This document shows, piece by piece, positions 1 through 11,749 of a stretch of 64,000 nt of DNA. The position numbers and the translations under genes were made by a program. Under the pieces are notes generated by a model that saw nothing but the letters and a program-made list of their open reading frames with translations, was not told the origin of the DNA and ran no database searches. Source of the stretch: Marthasterias glacialis (taxonomy: Eukaryota > Echinodermata > Asteroidea > Forcipulatida > Asteriidae); contig OU452225.1 in assembly GCA_911728455.2 (NCBI GenBank), positions 2,529,501 through 2,593,500 of the forward strand, in the 5' to 3' direction. How positions within the stretch are numbered: position 1 is the stretch's first letter; every line of letters starts with the position of its first letter.

Positions 1-320
1 ACAATTCTAATAATTTGCCTTGAGGCGTGAAGTTTACCTAATGCCCTGCTCTGGTTCCCACTGATCCCAGACGCCATTAGCGGCTGCCGGGTTGTTAAGT
101 TTGTTTTATGTCAACTGACGAAAGGCAAAAAGCCAAAGAAAGTGCTCCATGCTCGTGCTTGTTCAAAGGGTGTAATGGCACATGACAAGTCGGTGTCAGC
201 TTTGTAGTATGACCATCCAGAGAGCAAGGACCAGAAATGGGTGACGGGCATTAGGTCAATGCAGTTCAGTCCTATGTAGATAACCCTGTTTTTGGATAGA
301 AGAGACTTATAAATGACCAT

Positions 321-750
321 GGCCCAATGTCATAGAGCTTCCAACAACAGATTTGCTAAGTATAGAAAAGTTTTGCTCAGCAGAGCTATTAAGTAGACAA
401 TTATGCTCAACAATTTTTTCGCTAAGCAAAAATTAGCAGGGAACCAGTTGCAAGTAATGTACGTTACATGGTGTTTTGGCCGGTAAGCTAGTTTTGGTAA
501 GCAAGATTATGCTGTGCTTAACAAATTTGTGTGTTTAAACAGCTCTGTGAAATTGGGCCCAGTTAAAGATTGGAGCCCAATTTCCCGGCGCTGCTTACTG
601 CATCATTTTTGCAATTACGCTCACCATTCTCCGATGACAGCGTTCGTAAAAAGAAAATCTGCCCTAGCTGTGTAAGTGAAGGATACACTTAATGACGTAC
701 TGACATTTATAAGCGTTAATTCCTTGTTAACCTGGCATGAAATGGGGCCC
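321..750. repeat. Two adjacent GGGCCC-ended palindromic MITE copies
   Basis: 321-560 begins GGCCCAATGTCATAGAGC and ends TCTGTGAAATTGGGCCC, with internal GCTTAGC/GCTAAGC words. This is the family seen again at 7161, 7326, 13270, 48041 and 62918. 573-750 has the same ends (GCCCAATTT to AAATGGGGCCC) but is more diverged. These are non-autonomous elements with no coding capacity. Confidence 0.7.
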
Positions 751-1511
751 AGTGTCACTCTGCAATGTACTGTCTACTTATTTAATTTCCAATCATTGTT
801 GCTGATGAAGTTTTGCTGATCTTATGAAAGCAAACGATTACACATTTTACAACAGTAGTGTTTCTTCTCAGCAGAAATACTTACCTTTACGCCACATGTT
901 GGTCTAATTGTCATGTTTTTTTTTCTTCTGCTGAGAATGACCTACAATGTAGATGCACAATGACTGAAACCTTACATGCTTGTTCTGTAAAATGTAGAGA
1001 CAAATCTCACTAAATTTGTAGCGATTTTCACCTAAAGTTATCATTCTAAATGCAAACTTTTTAAAGTAAAGGTTGAATATTGATTTGAGTTAAACAAAAA
1101 TGTGGTTTGTGGGGCTTTGTTACACCAAGCAAATTTCAGTTAGTTTTTTAATTATCGCAGTTGACTTTTATTGTTGAATTTCTTTCTTGTTGATTTCTCC
1201 CTACCTGCTGTGCCTGAACATTGGCACAATTCATTTCATGAATAGCAGGGGCAGTGTCGGACTTTGACTTAGTTCTCTGACTAACCTTGGCTTGGAGTTT
1301 TTGAATATTTAGGGATTAGATGCGGCAGGGTCTTTGTCATTGTGGTTTTTGATGCTCAGGTGAATCCAGATCTGAACATGACCCCGTTCTCGTCCCCCTT
1401 TTTTTGTGTTTGAAAGTTTTGTTTTTCTCATTTGACAGTTGAATGAAGAGTCAGGCCTCTCTGCTTATTTTAGTGGTTTTGTAATGGACCCTTTGAAGTA
1501 ATCTATACTGG

Positions 1512-1625
1512 CATTCAGATTGGCTCAGTGGTGTCTTTCCCTGCCTTTTATGTCTGTGGACCCTGGTTCAAATCCCAGACTGGATCCTTGCATGTGGATT
1601 GGGTTTTCAGTCCCTACCTGATTTT
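1512..1625 (+). mobile_element. tRNA-derived SINE (TTCAGTCCCTACCTGAT family)
   Basis: An A-box-like TGGCTCAGTGGTG (1521-1533) and B-box GGTTCAAATCC (1565-1575) are spaced as in a tRNA gene. They are followed by the TTTTCAGTCCCTACCTGAT tail shared in reverse by 3990-4060, 35940-36125 and 54395-54530. RNA polymerase III promoter boxes are visible; there is no coding capacity. Confidence 0.7.
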
Positions 1626-1639
1626 TGAGCTTGCAGGTT

Positions 1640-3720
1640 TTAAGTTGAACTTCTTTACTTCAAGTTCTTTACTCCTAGATTTAATTGTTTTCAACAAAAA
1701 TTCCTTTAACACGGAAATGTTTGTCGTAAAACATTCAGCTCAACAGCTGCTATTGTTGTGGGGTTCATCATCATGACAATTACCACCAATCTCTGGTGCA
1801 GACAGTGTAGCGTATCCGTTACACAGTGGAAATCCTCACATTTTTGGGTCTACCCTCCTTAATGCAGAGGTGTTCACCCTTCCCATTGCTGACATTGCAT
1901 CACGTACATGTACGCAGTTCATTCTACATTTACATGTAGTACAGTCAGTACCCCATTCCTGATGCCTCGGGGTTCTCAAATGGGGTGGGACAGGAAAGCT
2001 TACCTCATGTCTTAGCCCCCCCCAAAAAAAAAAAATAAATAAATAAATAAAAACAAATCTTGTTGCATTTTGAGTGAATGACTCAAGGAAATGTGTAATC
2101 TACAAAATGAATATTTTTGCTAACAGCGTCTGGCGTGTCGTTGTCGGAAGCTGAAGCAGAAGGGGGATGACTTGCTGGGGCAGAGGTGGTTGCTTGACCG
2201 AGGCAAGAGAGAGAGTCCCAACTGAGGCCCCTGGGACTAGCAATGCACCTGGAGTCTGAGGTGTTGGTTTGCACCGCGGGGGCAGTCGGGGGAAATGAAC
2301 AAGAAATAATAAAAAAATCGGAACAAATATCAGGAAACGATCTGGGAACGATTTTTTATTTAAGTAACAAGAATTTAGGTGTAGTTGTGTTTCACTGCGG
2401 GTGGAGTCTGGACAATTTTATGACTGATTTCATTTGGTAAACTAAAAATTGATACTTTTTCATTGTAACAAACCTGTGAAAGTTTAAGCTCAATCAGTCA
2501 CCACAGAGTCACAAGAAAATAATGAAAACCCCCCTTATGTCACTGGTTTGAAAAAAAAAAAAAAAAAGTTTTGGACTCGCGAAATCAAAGCTAATTTATG
2601 TTTTTCTAATTTTTCAAAAACTGTTCCATTTCAAGCAAAAATATTTCATATCTGATTTTACATCCAACACCTGCTCGGAGACAAGCAAAATTATTTCGAG
2701 GAAAGTTTTCCCACCATGACCATCTTTATAATATCATTTGTGCTAATCTGTGCAAATATTTATTTCCCAATCTTACCGAGGTTGCGGACACTCTTTAAGA
2801 TCAGAAGTTGTCATAACAGAAATAGTTTCTCATCACCTCTGCCTTGTCAATGTAGGAAGAGTCTGCCCCCATTTTCCTTTTGAGACAGATGGAATTTGAA
2901 TTTGATTTAACAAGGTTAACAATATTCCCCGATTCTAAACTTCTGTCTTGTATTCCTGAGGAATGTGGGGGGGGAAAAAATGCATGAGTTGCAACAAGTT
3001 TCCCCTCTTCTTGGGCTACTTTTTATAGAAGTCAAACATGCCCTGCAGACATTCACAAAAATAATGTTTATAGCAAACAACAGGAAATTGCATTCATAAT
3101 TCTGTCAAATTAATAACAGCTGGTATTGGGTATAAATCACTGCCAATTATCTGTGTTGTTTTTATCGAAAAGTATGTGACTGGGCAAACATTGTCTGTCT
3201 TGACCAACACCACAACTTTTCAATCTCAGTCGCGGAGAAGGATCATTGTCAAAGAAAAAGGCATGATGTGACATCGTACCATAATCAAGAATCTGCTGTT
3301 CCCCCAAAATTGGTTACAAAATCGTTGGTTGGGTGTGATTTTCTGCCTGATGTGCGTTTAGACCTTTGTCTTCACAAGACTTGCCGCCTTGCCAACGGAT
3401 TGAGGTACATTTCAGTTCATGTTCTCCAAATTGCCTGAAACTCTTGTCGAGGAATTCCATGGCAGTAATTGCTATATTTGGGGGTCTGTTTATTATTCTA
3501 GGTTGGTGTTCTAATGTTGCACAAAAATATGTATTTGGGACAAATCAAGTATCAGAGGGGCATAGATTCCCTGTGAGAAACGAGGGAATAAGTAACAAGT
3601 GCATGCCGATCACATTTTTAAAGTCAACTTGACAAGGTCTTCAAGAGGATAAAGCTTTCATGTAGAATATGCTGTAGATATTCCTCTTGTAGATATTCCT
3701 CCAGTAATGTCTAGTAACGA
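1640..3720. other. Upstream DNA without a recognised gene
   Basis: Mostly unique AT-rich sequence with homopolymer runs (2020-2055, 2548-2568). It includes the weak candidate exon at 2128-2224. No conserved domain or strong splice pair was found. Confidence 0.6.
2128..2224 (+). CDS. Possible terminal exon of an unknown upstream gene (weak)
   Basis: A CTAACAG acceptor-like site at 2121-2127 is followed by 32 open codons reading RLACRCRKLKQKGDDLLGQR and on to ESPN before TGA. An AATAAAA polyadenylation-like signal occurs near 2306. The segment is non-repetitive and basic, but no family is recognised and no upstream exon was found. It could equally be chance. Confidence 0.15.
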
Positions 3721-3721
3721 A

Positions 3722-3875
3722 CAGGCCTGGAATTTCATCTTTGGGAGGGCAAGGCCATTTTCATTGTGTAAAGGGCACCTCTATTGGAAAATTTTAAAGT
3801 GTAAGGGGCAACCAAGGCCAAGACCAGGGCTACAGATGCCATGGCCTCGGTGGCATCCATGTACTTCCAGGCCTG
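3722..3875 (+). mobile_element. CAGGCCTG-ended dispersed element (154 bp)
   Basis: Starts with CAGGCCTG and ends with CAGGCCTG. Internal words GGGCAAGGCCATTTTCATT and AAAGGGCACCTCTATTGG recur in the copies at 52624, 21634, 58782 and 29510. It is a short non-autonomous repeat without an open frame. The palindromic ends suggest a DNA-transposon-derived element of unassigned family. Confidence 0.7.
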
Positions 3876-3989
3876 AATGAAACCAAGGAACCCTCAAAAG
3901 TGCCTTGCACTGAACCCTAAGTCCCGAAGGTACCAAGAGAAGATGTTGAAGAAATCTCCATTTTAGATTTGGGAGGGAGAGCCCAAACT

Positions 3990-4060
3990 ATGGAAAACCC
4001 ACGCAATCAGGTAGGGACTGAATACCATATCCACATGCAAGGCTCCAATCTGAAGTACTT
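3990..4060 (-). mobile_element. SINE tail fragment
   Basis: The reverse complement contains the CAGTCCCTACCTGATTGCG tail of the SINE at 1512. Only this tail is recognisable. Confidence 0.5.
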
Positions 4061-5086
4061 GTACATGTAGGGCTTGAAGCAGTGTCTGCAGAGGTGAAAG
4101 GCCATGAAGAAACCACCCATCATCATCCTTCAGCTGCGGAGCAAGCGACTATACAAGTTTCTTCCAATTACTGCCATCTTGCGCTAATTGTTGTAGTTTG
4201 GTCCGGCCGCAGCAAGCCTTCCCTGTCTCCCAGCAGGTGTTGGATGTACTTCAGATATGATGTACAATGCCTTCCTGGTCTTCTCTTCCTTTGAGATGGA
4301 ATGAGACAATCTAAATGCCCCCAAAATGATTCATTCTGTTGAAATCCATTTTCTCTTCTACATGTATTTGTGATCAAAGAAAGCAACAAGTAGACAGTGG
4401 TCTTTTTTTATGGGTGGGGGGGGGGGGATTAGGTCATTGACCCACACATAAGGAATGTGTTTTTTGCCTGCCAGATATCTTCCAGATTACACTGACGGGT
4501 AACAGATATCCTTCAAATTCTTGTCTCAAGTGACTTTGGATTTTTCCTTCCTCCGTGGCATGGAAGAAGGTTGATGGATTAATTCTTGTAAAAGGCTGTT
4601 TTAAAACTTTCTGGTAGGTTGTCAAGCTGTAATCTCACATTCCAAGGATGTTGAGTCCAGCTGTAAAAGTTTTTGAACATCTTTTTGTTGTCTTAGGTAG
4701 TAGCCCTTCCCACACTTTCCTGTTTTGTATTTTCATTGAATTTGTGCATGTATGGTTAGTCGGTGTCACAGATTGTCATTGCAGAAATTGTGATAAAGGT
4801 TGAAAACCTTATTGCTTCCAACAGTGGCCAGTTTGCCTCTCTCATTGAAACACTTCAGGTAAGGGCTCTACTCTGAGCATAGAGGCATGTTGACTAGCAG
4901 CATAGTAAGGGATGGGTTGGTTGTCTTGAAAAACAGGCCAGTGGTAGGAGGGTTTAAAATCTAGTTATTTTTTAGGACAGATGTGGATTCTATAACTGAT
5001 GGTCGGTGTTAGTTCATTAAATGTCTAGCGATTTCTCAGAATTGATTAATCCTTTCCAAGCTTTCAGTGCTCAACGAAAGTTATGC

Positions 5087-5584
5087 AGTGCTCATTATGT
5101 AGTCTTGGCCCCAGACGTCAGTGATCGATAGTGGATCGTACGCTTGTTGTAATTCATAATAGTGCACCCTCTTACGGCATGATTTATCCAATTTGACTGG
5201 CTCTCATTAACTTCTTGGGAATCCTGTAGCATTGGGTTAACTTTGCCTTTGTTTTATTCCCAGCCTATCCTAGGGAACCAATCAGCGTGTGATCGCTGAC
5301 ATAAATTTACATAAACTATTATGTGACCAAGGGTCATGTTTGTTAAAAGTAATAGTTTATGTAAATTCATTTCTGCGGTCGTATGCTGATTGGTTCCCCA
5401 GGAAAGGCTGGGGAGAAAACAAAGGAAAAAAGTTTACCCAATGCTGCAGGATTCCCAAGACGTTATTGAGAACTTGCCTAAATCACACCATAAGAGGGCA
5501 CACTATTACGAATCACCACGAGCGTACAATCCGCTATCGATCGCTGACGTCTTGCGCCGAGACTACACATTACGTAGCTTGAGA
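5087..5584. mobile_element. ~500-bp almost perfect palindrome (foldback element)
   Basis: The arms pair over their whole length around a centre near 5335. Outermost TGTAGTCTTGG pairs with CCGAGACTACA. Further in, CAGACGTCAGTGATCGATAG pairs with CTATCGATCGCTGACGTCTT, and GGGAACCAATCAGC with GCTGATTGGTTCCCC. Innermost AATTTACATAAACTATTA (5304-5321) pairs with TAATAGTTTATGTAAATT (5350-5367). The loop is only about 28 bases. There is no coding capacity. Confidence 0.8.
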
Positions 5585-6089
5585 CCTCCACATATCTTTT
5601 GCAAATATTTAGCAGTCTTTGAAGAGGGGAAAACACAAATTTCTCCATTCCAATCCCTAATGAACTTTTCAAATCTTACAACAGCCAAGGATTTTTATAA
5701 TAAAAAAAAACATTCATCATTAAAGCCTCCTTCCCGTATAAAAATGAAGTTGCCTCCATGATCAGGCTAACAAAGACTTAAATGAAAACATGCCAGGACA
5801 TCCAAGGCTAAAAGCACACATTACGTAGTACAGTACGTGTAATCAGTTCTTTGATTGTCCAGCTTTTTTGTTTGATGTCCATAAAAGTAATTAAGTATCG
5901 CGTGGCTCGGCATATTTGCTGAAGACAGTCTAGGATGATGTCAAGTTATTAATTGGGGAGAAAGGAGTGAGTACATGTATTTCTTAAGATCATGATGACT
6001 TCAATTCGTAAGTACATGTAGATATTATTGTTTTTTTTGGTCCTAATTTCTGGAACTTGTTAAAAAACAAAAACGAGAGAGCATTTTCT

Positions 6090-6350
6090 TCTGGGTTTAA
6101 CCCTAACCACCCCAGGTCTGTCAAAATCCAGCAGGGGGGTATTGTTGGACTTTGGATGGTTGAGTTCTGTGAATCTTGTCTCTGCTGTTGGACTATGGAT
6201 GGTTGAGTACCATTGGTCCTGGGGACTAGTGTTGTTCTTTGGCTGAGTGTGGAAAGTATGCAACCCGGTTGGACTTTGGCTGAGTGTGGAAAGTGCTATG
6301 ATATGCAAACTGTACTGAGCCCAGTTTGATGGGCTTGGTACTGTACTTCT
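6090..6350. repeat. Short imperfect repeats of a GGACTTTGGATGGTTGAGT word
   Basis: Variants occur near 6150, 6190, 6235 and 6275, with ~40-60 bp spacing. Downstream (6420-6530) a related GGAGTATGATGGGTTG word occurs three times. This looks like a small decayed minisatellite. Confidence 0.45.
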
Positions 6351-6599
6351 CAAATAATCAAGCTAAACCCATGTCATAACATACCCACTCGGCCAAAATC
6401 AAACAGCACAAGACCTGTTGGAGTATGATGGGTTGTGTACTGTCCCAATAATATCAGATGTGTACTGTGGGAGTATGACGGGTTGTGTACTGGCCCCACA
6501 AGTGTGCTGTGGGAGTATGATGGGTTGAGGAGGTCTCCTAGTAAAAATGCTTAGGGGGATAGGGTTTTAAGAAACCCTGACCACTCCTCACCCATCAAA

Positions 6600-6765
6600 C
6601 TCCTCTGCATGTTTAATTCTGTTGGACCGAGGACTTCACTCGTAAACTGGTTATGCTTTACATTGGATCAGGCATACCACCAAAATCAGAGTACGGCAGT
6701 TTAGGTGTTGAGTAACCGTATGGTGTTTGATTTTCTTAAACTGAGGAAGGATCCTAGTAAAGCGC
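6600..6765 (+). repeat. Dispersed repeat, family A (GGACTGAGGACTGCACT)
   Basis: Shares successive words (GTTGGACCGAGGACT, GGATCAGGCATACCA, CAGTTTAGG, GTGTTTGATTTT, GAGGAAGGATCC) with 9605-9920, 21275-21460 and, in reverse, 28740-28915. There is no open frame, and the class is unknown. Confidence 0.6.
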
Positions 6766-7040
6766 CTTTTACACTTCACGAATTTCCCGTGAAATTCCGG
6801 GAAAATTTATTTGATCTTTCCCACACTTGATCCGCCAACCCTTGCAAAAATAGCTACCCCTGCTTGGCGGGAGGTTTAAGTCAGATAACCCTAGGGTTAG
6901 CATCTTGAGTCTGCATTTTCCCAGGACAATCGCCTCAAGTAGGAATTGGACATGGGATGGCATGGGGGTTACAATTTCCCAGGAATTTCCTGGGGTTTTA
7001 TTTCCTTGGAACTAGTGCAGTTAGTGTCAAAAGGGCTTAA
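6766..7040. mobile_element. Foldback MITE with CCCAGGAAATTCC-type arms
   Basis: The left end TTTTACACTTCACG pairs with the right end AGTGTCAAAAGG. Inside are complementary TTCCCGTGAAATTCCGG and CCCAGGAATTTCCTGG segments, and CTAACC/GGTTAGC words. A second copy lies at 43985-44263. Confidence 0.65.
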
Positions 7041-7160
7041 GTTACCCCAGGCAGTAAAGGTTTTTCGGGGCGCATCCTTCTCCAAGTGTAGGCACTGCTG
7101 TTTTCTCTCCCCCCCCCCCCCCCCACCAAATTGAGACAGAACACCCCAACGATGTCACCA

Positions 7161-7659
7161 GGGCCCAACTTCACAATTTTCTGCTAAACAAAGATGAGCA
7201 GGATATCAGTCGCAGATGATACGGGTGGAATGGCATTTTGGCTGGTTACCTTATTCTGGTGAGCATAATTTTGTTTGTGCTTAGCTACTTTGTGTGACTA
7301 AACAGCTCTATGAAATTGGGCCTAGGGGCCAGTTTCATAGAGCTGCTTAAGCAGAAAGAGTAGCTGAGCACAAACAAAAATTATGCTCACCAGAATAAGG
7401 CTACCAGCTGAAACACAATTTTCCAGTGTACCATCTGTGCTGGTATCCTGCTTACTTTTGCTTAGCAGGAAAATTTCTTAAGCAACATTTTCTGCTTTTA
7501 AGAAGCTCTATGAAATTGGGCCCAGAGTGGGAGAGGCTACTACAGGGAACTAGGTATTACACTGGCTTACATGATACAGGTGGAATGGCATTTTGGCTGG
7601 TAACCGTATTCTGGTAAGCGTAATTTTGTTGGGCTTAGCTACTTTTTGAAATTGGGCCC
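7161..7659. mobile_element. Cluster of three GGGCCC palindromic MITEs
   Basis: 7161-7323 and 7326-7524 are complete copies placed back to back; 7565-7659 is a partial one. Each ends CTCTATGAAATTGGGCC and carries GCTTAGCTACTTTGTG and GGCATTTTGGCTGGT words. Adjacent insertion of the same family suggests a preferred target. Confidence 0.75.
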
Positions 7660-7663
7660 GGGT

Positions 7664-9600
7664 CTTGACTGGGAGAGGCTAAATCTACATACATGGTAAT
7701 GTTAGTAAAGGGCACTGGATATTTACTGGGTATTTTAGTCATAGTTGATACTACTTTTATTTAGAAGTCAGAGACGGTTTACATCAGAAGATCTTACTTG
7801 TAATTTTGAGTGGGATTTTCACAAAGACCCCCAAATTGACGTGTTGAAGCGTGAACACCAGAAGGCGGGCTGCTCTTTACATTTCAAAGATGGAAATCCC
7901 CAACAAATGTGGGCGTTTATGTAACACACAGCATTGCTTCCGCTTTGCCGCCGTTTTACTAAAGCTCAAAGCTTTGTCAACATTTGTTTACGATTTGTAC
8001 TTGTACTTTTTTTTGTGAAGGTTGAGTGTTCTTTTTTTCTGGAGGTGTTGTGTTCCATTACCAAGCAATTACCTTACCTAATCGAATATTTGACCCAGAT
8101 CGTTTGTTGCTAAAACACTTTGTTCCGCACAGGTTGTGTAGAAATGACTGAGGTGGGTTTTACGGTGTGAAGCACGTTTTCAATTATTTGTCAAGAAAAA
8201 CACACACTAGACTTTGCCGTTTGATATGGTGTTATTTTTTTCACAGAAGGACCTGTTACGGTTTTGTCTTGCCGCTTGAATTGTTGACAATGTTAGAGAG
8301 GCTTTGAAGAGAATGAGGGTGTAATAGCTGCCAAATGGCATCCATGGCTTACCTGACGTATGTCACGTATCCCTCTTTGATCTATTGTTGTAAAAAAAAG
8401 CCGGTAAGAATTATGCAATCAGGCGAGGGGAAAGAAGAAAAAAACTCAAGGATCACTTTTGGCTCTGCAAATAAATTTGCGGATTTCGTCGGCTTGGGAT
8501 TGCTTATCGTCCAAAATAGTTTGGATAAGTGTCAAGCTCACTGAATTAAAAGCTCAATCCTCCTGAGAAATATTTCCATCTGAGATGTTGTTAAATTCAG
8601 GAAATTAGCAGTTTGGGATCCCGTCAAATGAGTAGTGATGAAATTGAAGTAAGCCCAATAAAATCATGGACAAAATCTAAACCGTTTTTTTTTTCTCCCC
8701 AAAAACATCAGCATTGAATTTGATAAAGTTTTCAGACAATGGTTTTATGATCTGTTTGTTTAAGACTAGAGAATGGGAATAAGTTCACTCGTTCAAATGC
8801 TATGATGCTACTTTTCCTTACTAAAAAGAAAATTCAATTCAGTTCGATTCAATCCAGTATTTTATTAGTCATGTTAAACGAATACATGAGATATCTTTTC
8901 CTTGAAAAGTGTAGGGCCCAGTTTAGTTGGCACCCGATGACGTGAGAACATGCAAAAGTTATCAACTTTGAGATGAGATATCGAATGAAAACATTCATCA
9001 AGGAATAGAAACAGTAATTATTTTAAAAAAAATGAACTTTGTGTGAAGCACAATTAATAAACTCTGTGCGAGGCTTGCAAAATTTCAGCCAGCTGCCTTG
9101 CAACACAGAGGCAAAATACAGGTGAAATGACCTTGTAATCTAGCTGGGTACCAGCAGCGGGTATGGCCGTCATACATATTTTCACGTAGGATGGTTGACA
9201 ACCTAAACGGTCAAAACACGATTTATTTACTTTATTTGTAATAAAATAGCAGGTTCTTTTACATTTCATTCACTGGAAACAATTAGTTTTCGAGCACAAA
9301 TCACTGGACCATGGGTCATACATCTTCAAAAAAAAAAAAGCATTGTAAGTCAGCATTCATCCAAAAAATACTTCAAATTTTTAGGCCTGAAAATTAAAAA
9401 AAAGAAATTGCTTTTCCATGAAATGTATACTCCAAACATACAGGACAAACCCCTGAGAGATGAGGCTAAGGATGAAATGCACCTTTTGAGTTTTGGACCT
9501 GAAGTTTTTTTAAAACAATTTTGTTTTCCCAAACGGGTAAATCTGTGGTCACATGTTCTCTTCCACCTGAAAATGCTAACCATCTCAAATCCATAAAAAT
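7664..9600. other. Non-repetitive upstream DNA
   Basis: AT-rich sequence with homopolymer runs and no recognised exon, RNA gene or repeat. Confidence 0.55.
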
Positions 9601-9604
9601 CAAA

Positions 9605-9920
9605 TCTTCTGTTTGATTCTGTTCATCTGAGGACTGCACTGATAAACTAATTTGAAAGCTGTACCCAGGATCATCAGGCATAGCTACCATACTAATCAGA
9701 GTCCAACAGTTTTGTTGAGTTATCGTACGATCGAGAGGCTGCCAGTTTTCCTGATGACTGTTCGAAACGTAACCACATACTCAAAAGAGAGATTTAACCT
9801 CATGGTGTCACCGCAATTTCTTTCTTTATTGTCCTCCCACCATGTAAACCTTCCAAGTCTTATTTATTGTATGGTGTTGGATTTTGAGTGAGGAAGGATC
9901 CGACTAAAACAACTAAAGGG
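9605..9920 (+). repeat. Dispersed repeat, family A, diverged or interrupted copy
   Basis: GAGGACTGCACTGATAAACT, AATCAGAGTCCAACAGTTT and GAGTGAGGAAGGATCC match the 21275 copy. About 130 extra bases sit between the halves. Confidence 0.5.
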
Positions 9921-11383
9921 AGTTACATGTAGATTGGAGAGGTGGATTTTGGCATCAACCGTAGAGCAAGGACAGAGCTGTACGCACCAACCGAGTTCTT
10001 TCATCTTTCATTCCATGTGTACGGTTGTAGGTGATAGATCACTAAGTTTAGGTTTAGGTAACCACACACTTGGTAGGATCCGTCTTGCCTCCATGGATCC
10101 ATACAGTTTAAGCCCGTAGTGAATTGTCAAACATTTCTCATTGTGTTGCAGTACAGAGGCATTTTCCTGACTGCTGCTTGTTGTGTTTGGGCTAGCAGGA
10201 TGTACCTATAAAAAGGGAACAATAAAGAGGATCGTCTTGATCAAGTGAAGCCCTTGGGTCTATTTGGGGAAATCAAGCGTGCACAATTGATATTATAAGG
10301 TGTAAACAAGGTAAATAGGGAGTCTGAATAGGGTGACGTCACTGGTTGTAATCTCGATACCGCTGAATAGAAGCACCTGTGAATATTATTTGTTGGAACT
10401 ACAGCACATACCATGTTACTCACCTCAACTACATGTATTTATCGGCCTGGTTTTCTTGGTAAAGTTCAGCTCATATATCGGTCAGGGATGGGCTTTAAAA
10501 AAAAAATAAAAAAATAAAAAAAAAGGAAAAACAAAATGAGGGAAGCGGTAATGCTTTTTGTTTCAATGTGGTACAAATTCTAGCTTTAAATTGGAGATTT
10601 TTAAAGGTACTGAGAAGGGAAGGGCTTTGGGTACAGGGAAGACCTACATGTACTTATAAAAAATATAAAAATATAAAAAATATTGCTTAGAATGAAACAA
10701 GTCATCAGCTTTAATTTTCATGTGATCAAAAAAAGAAATGCTTAGCATCCCAACCCGATCAGCACAAAATGCTTGACCTATTTTTAAATTTCTGTTTTTA
10801 AAACTTTTAACTGCTACTCTACAAACTCAGAAACGTTTGGCACTGGAGTGAAAGCGTAAGTAGCCGTTCACAAGCCAAAATCATTGCCCGCAATGTTGCG
10901 ATGATAATCGGAACAGAACTGGACCACTAATAATGACTGATCCAAGTAGCATGGTGCTCATCACGAGCTGCCAGTTGTCCCGCACTGGACTACCTTTTCC
11001 TTTCTTTTGTGGTAGTCTGGGTGCCTGCCTGTTTTTGTGAGGTCTTCATGAATGATGATGAGTGCAGGCAATGCGGTTAATGATGAGTTTTTATTGTCTG
11101 GTTGGAGAGAGGAGAAAACAAACAAACAAACAAACAAACAAACATCCCAACAAGCTCCCTGGGGAATTCGAAAAAGAGGATGCTTAATCACTAATTTTGT
11201 TTACATGTTGATTATTTTTCACTGGTTCCCAACTAGTATGGATAGTGCTAAGTAATTGACTTTGTCGACAAACATTTTCTGCTCAAACAAAAAAGGCTTC
11301 ATGGAAGTTGTACTGCCAGTTGTGCAAACAGGGAACATGCTAAGCAGGTTTACTGGGCCAACAGTCAAAGATTGCTACAACAA

Positions 11384-11660
11384 GCAGTGGTTATAGCCGG
11401 TTCCCGCTTTTCAGTGCAATGGTTATAGCCGGTTCCCACTTTTCAGTGCAGTGGTTATAGACGGTTCCCACTTTTCACTTCAGTGGTTATAGATGGTTCC
11501 CACTTTTCACTGCAGAGGTTATAACCGGTTTCCATTTTTCACTGCAGTGGTTATAACCGGTTCCCACTTTTCACTGCAGTGGTTATAGATGGTTCCCACT
11601 TTTCACTGCAGTGGTTATAACCGGTTTCCACTTTTCAGTGCAGTGGTTATAGCCGGTTAG
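11384..11660 (+). repeat. 32-bp minisatellite, about 9 copies
   Basis: The unit begins GCAGTGGTTATAACCGG and continues TTCCCACTTTTCACT. Unit starts at 11384, 11416, 11448 and so on to 11640 are spaced exactly 32 bases, with point variation only. Confidence 0.9.
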
Positions 11661-11749
11661 AAAGTTGCACTCAGCTGAATTGACAGTGTGGCAGAGTGAA
11701 GAAAATAAGTATGTGATGATTTGTTCCGTTCATCTGCCATTCCATATGC

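Noticed and set aside
28-225. ~60 open codons on the plus strand (KFVLCQLTKGKKPKKVLHAR) and a 69-codon minus frame
   Set aside because: No splice signals, no recognised family and overlapping open frames on both strands; no reason to prefer either.
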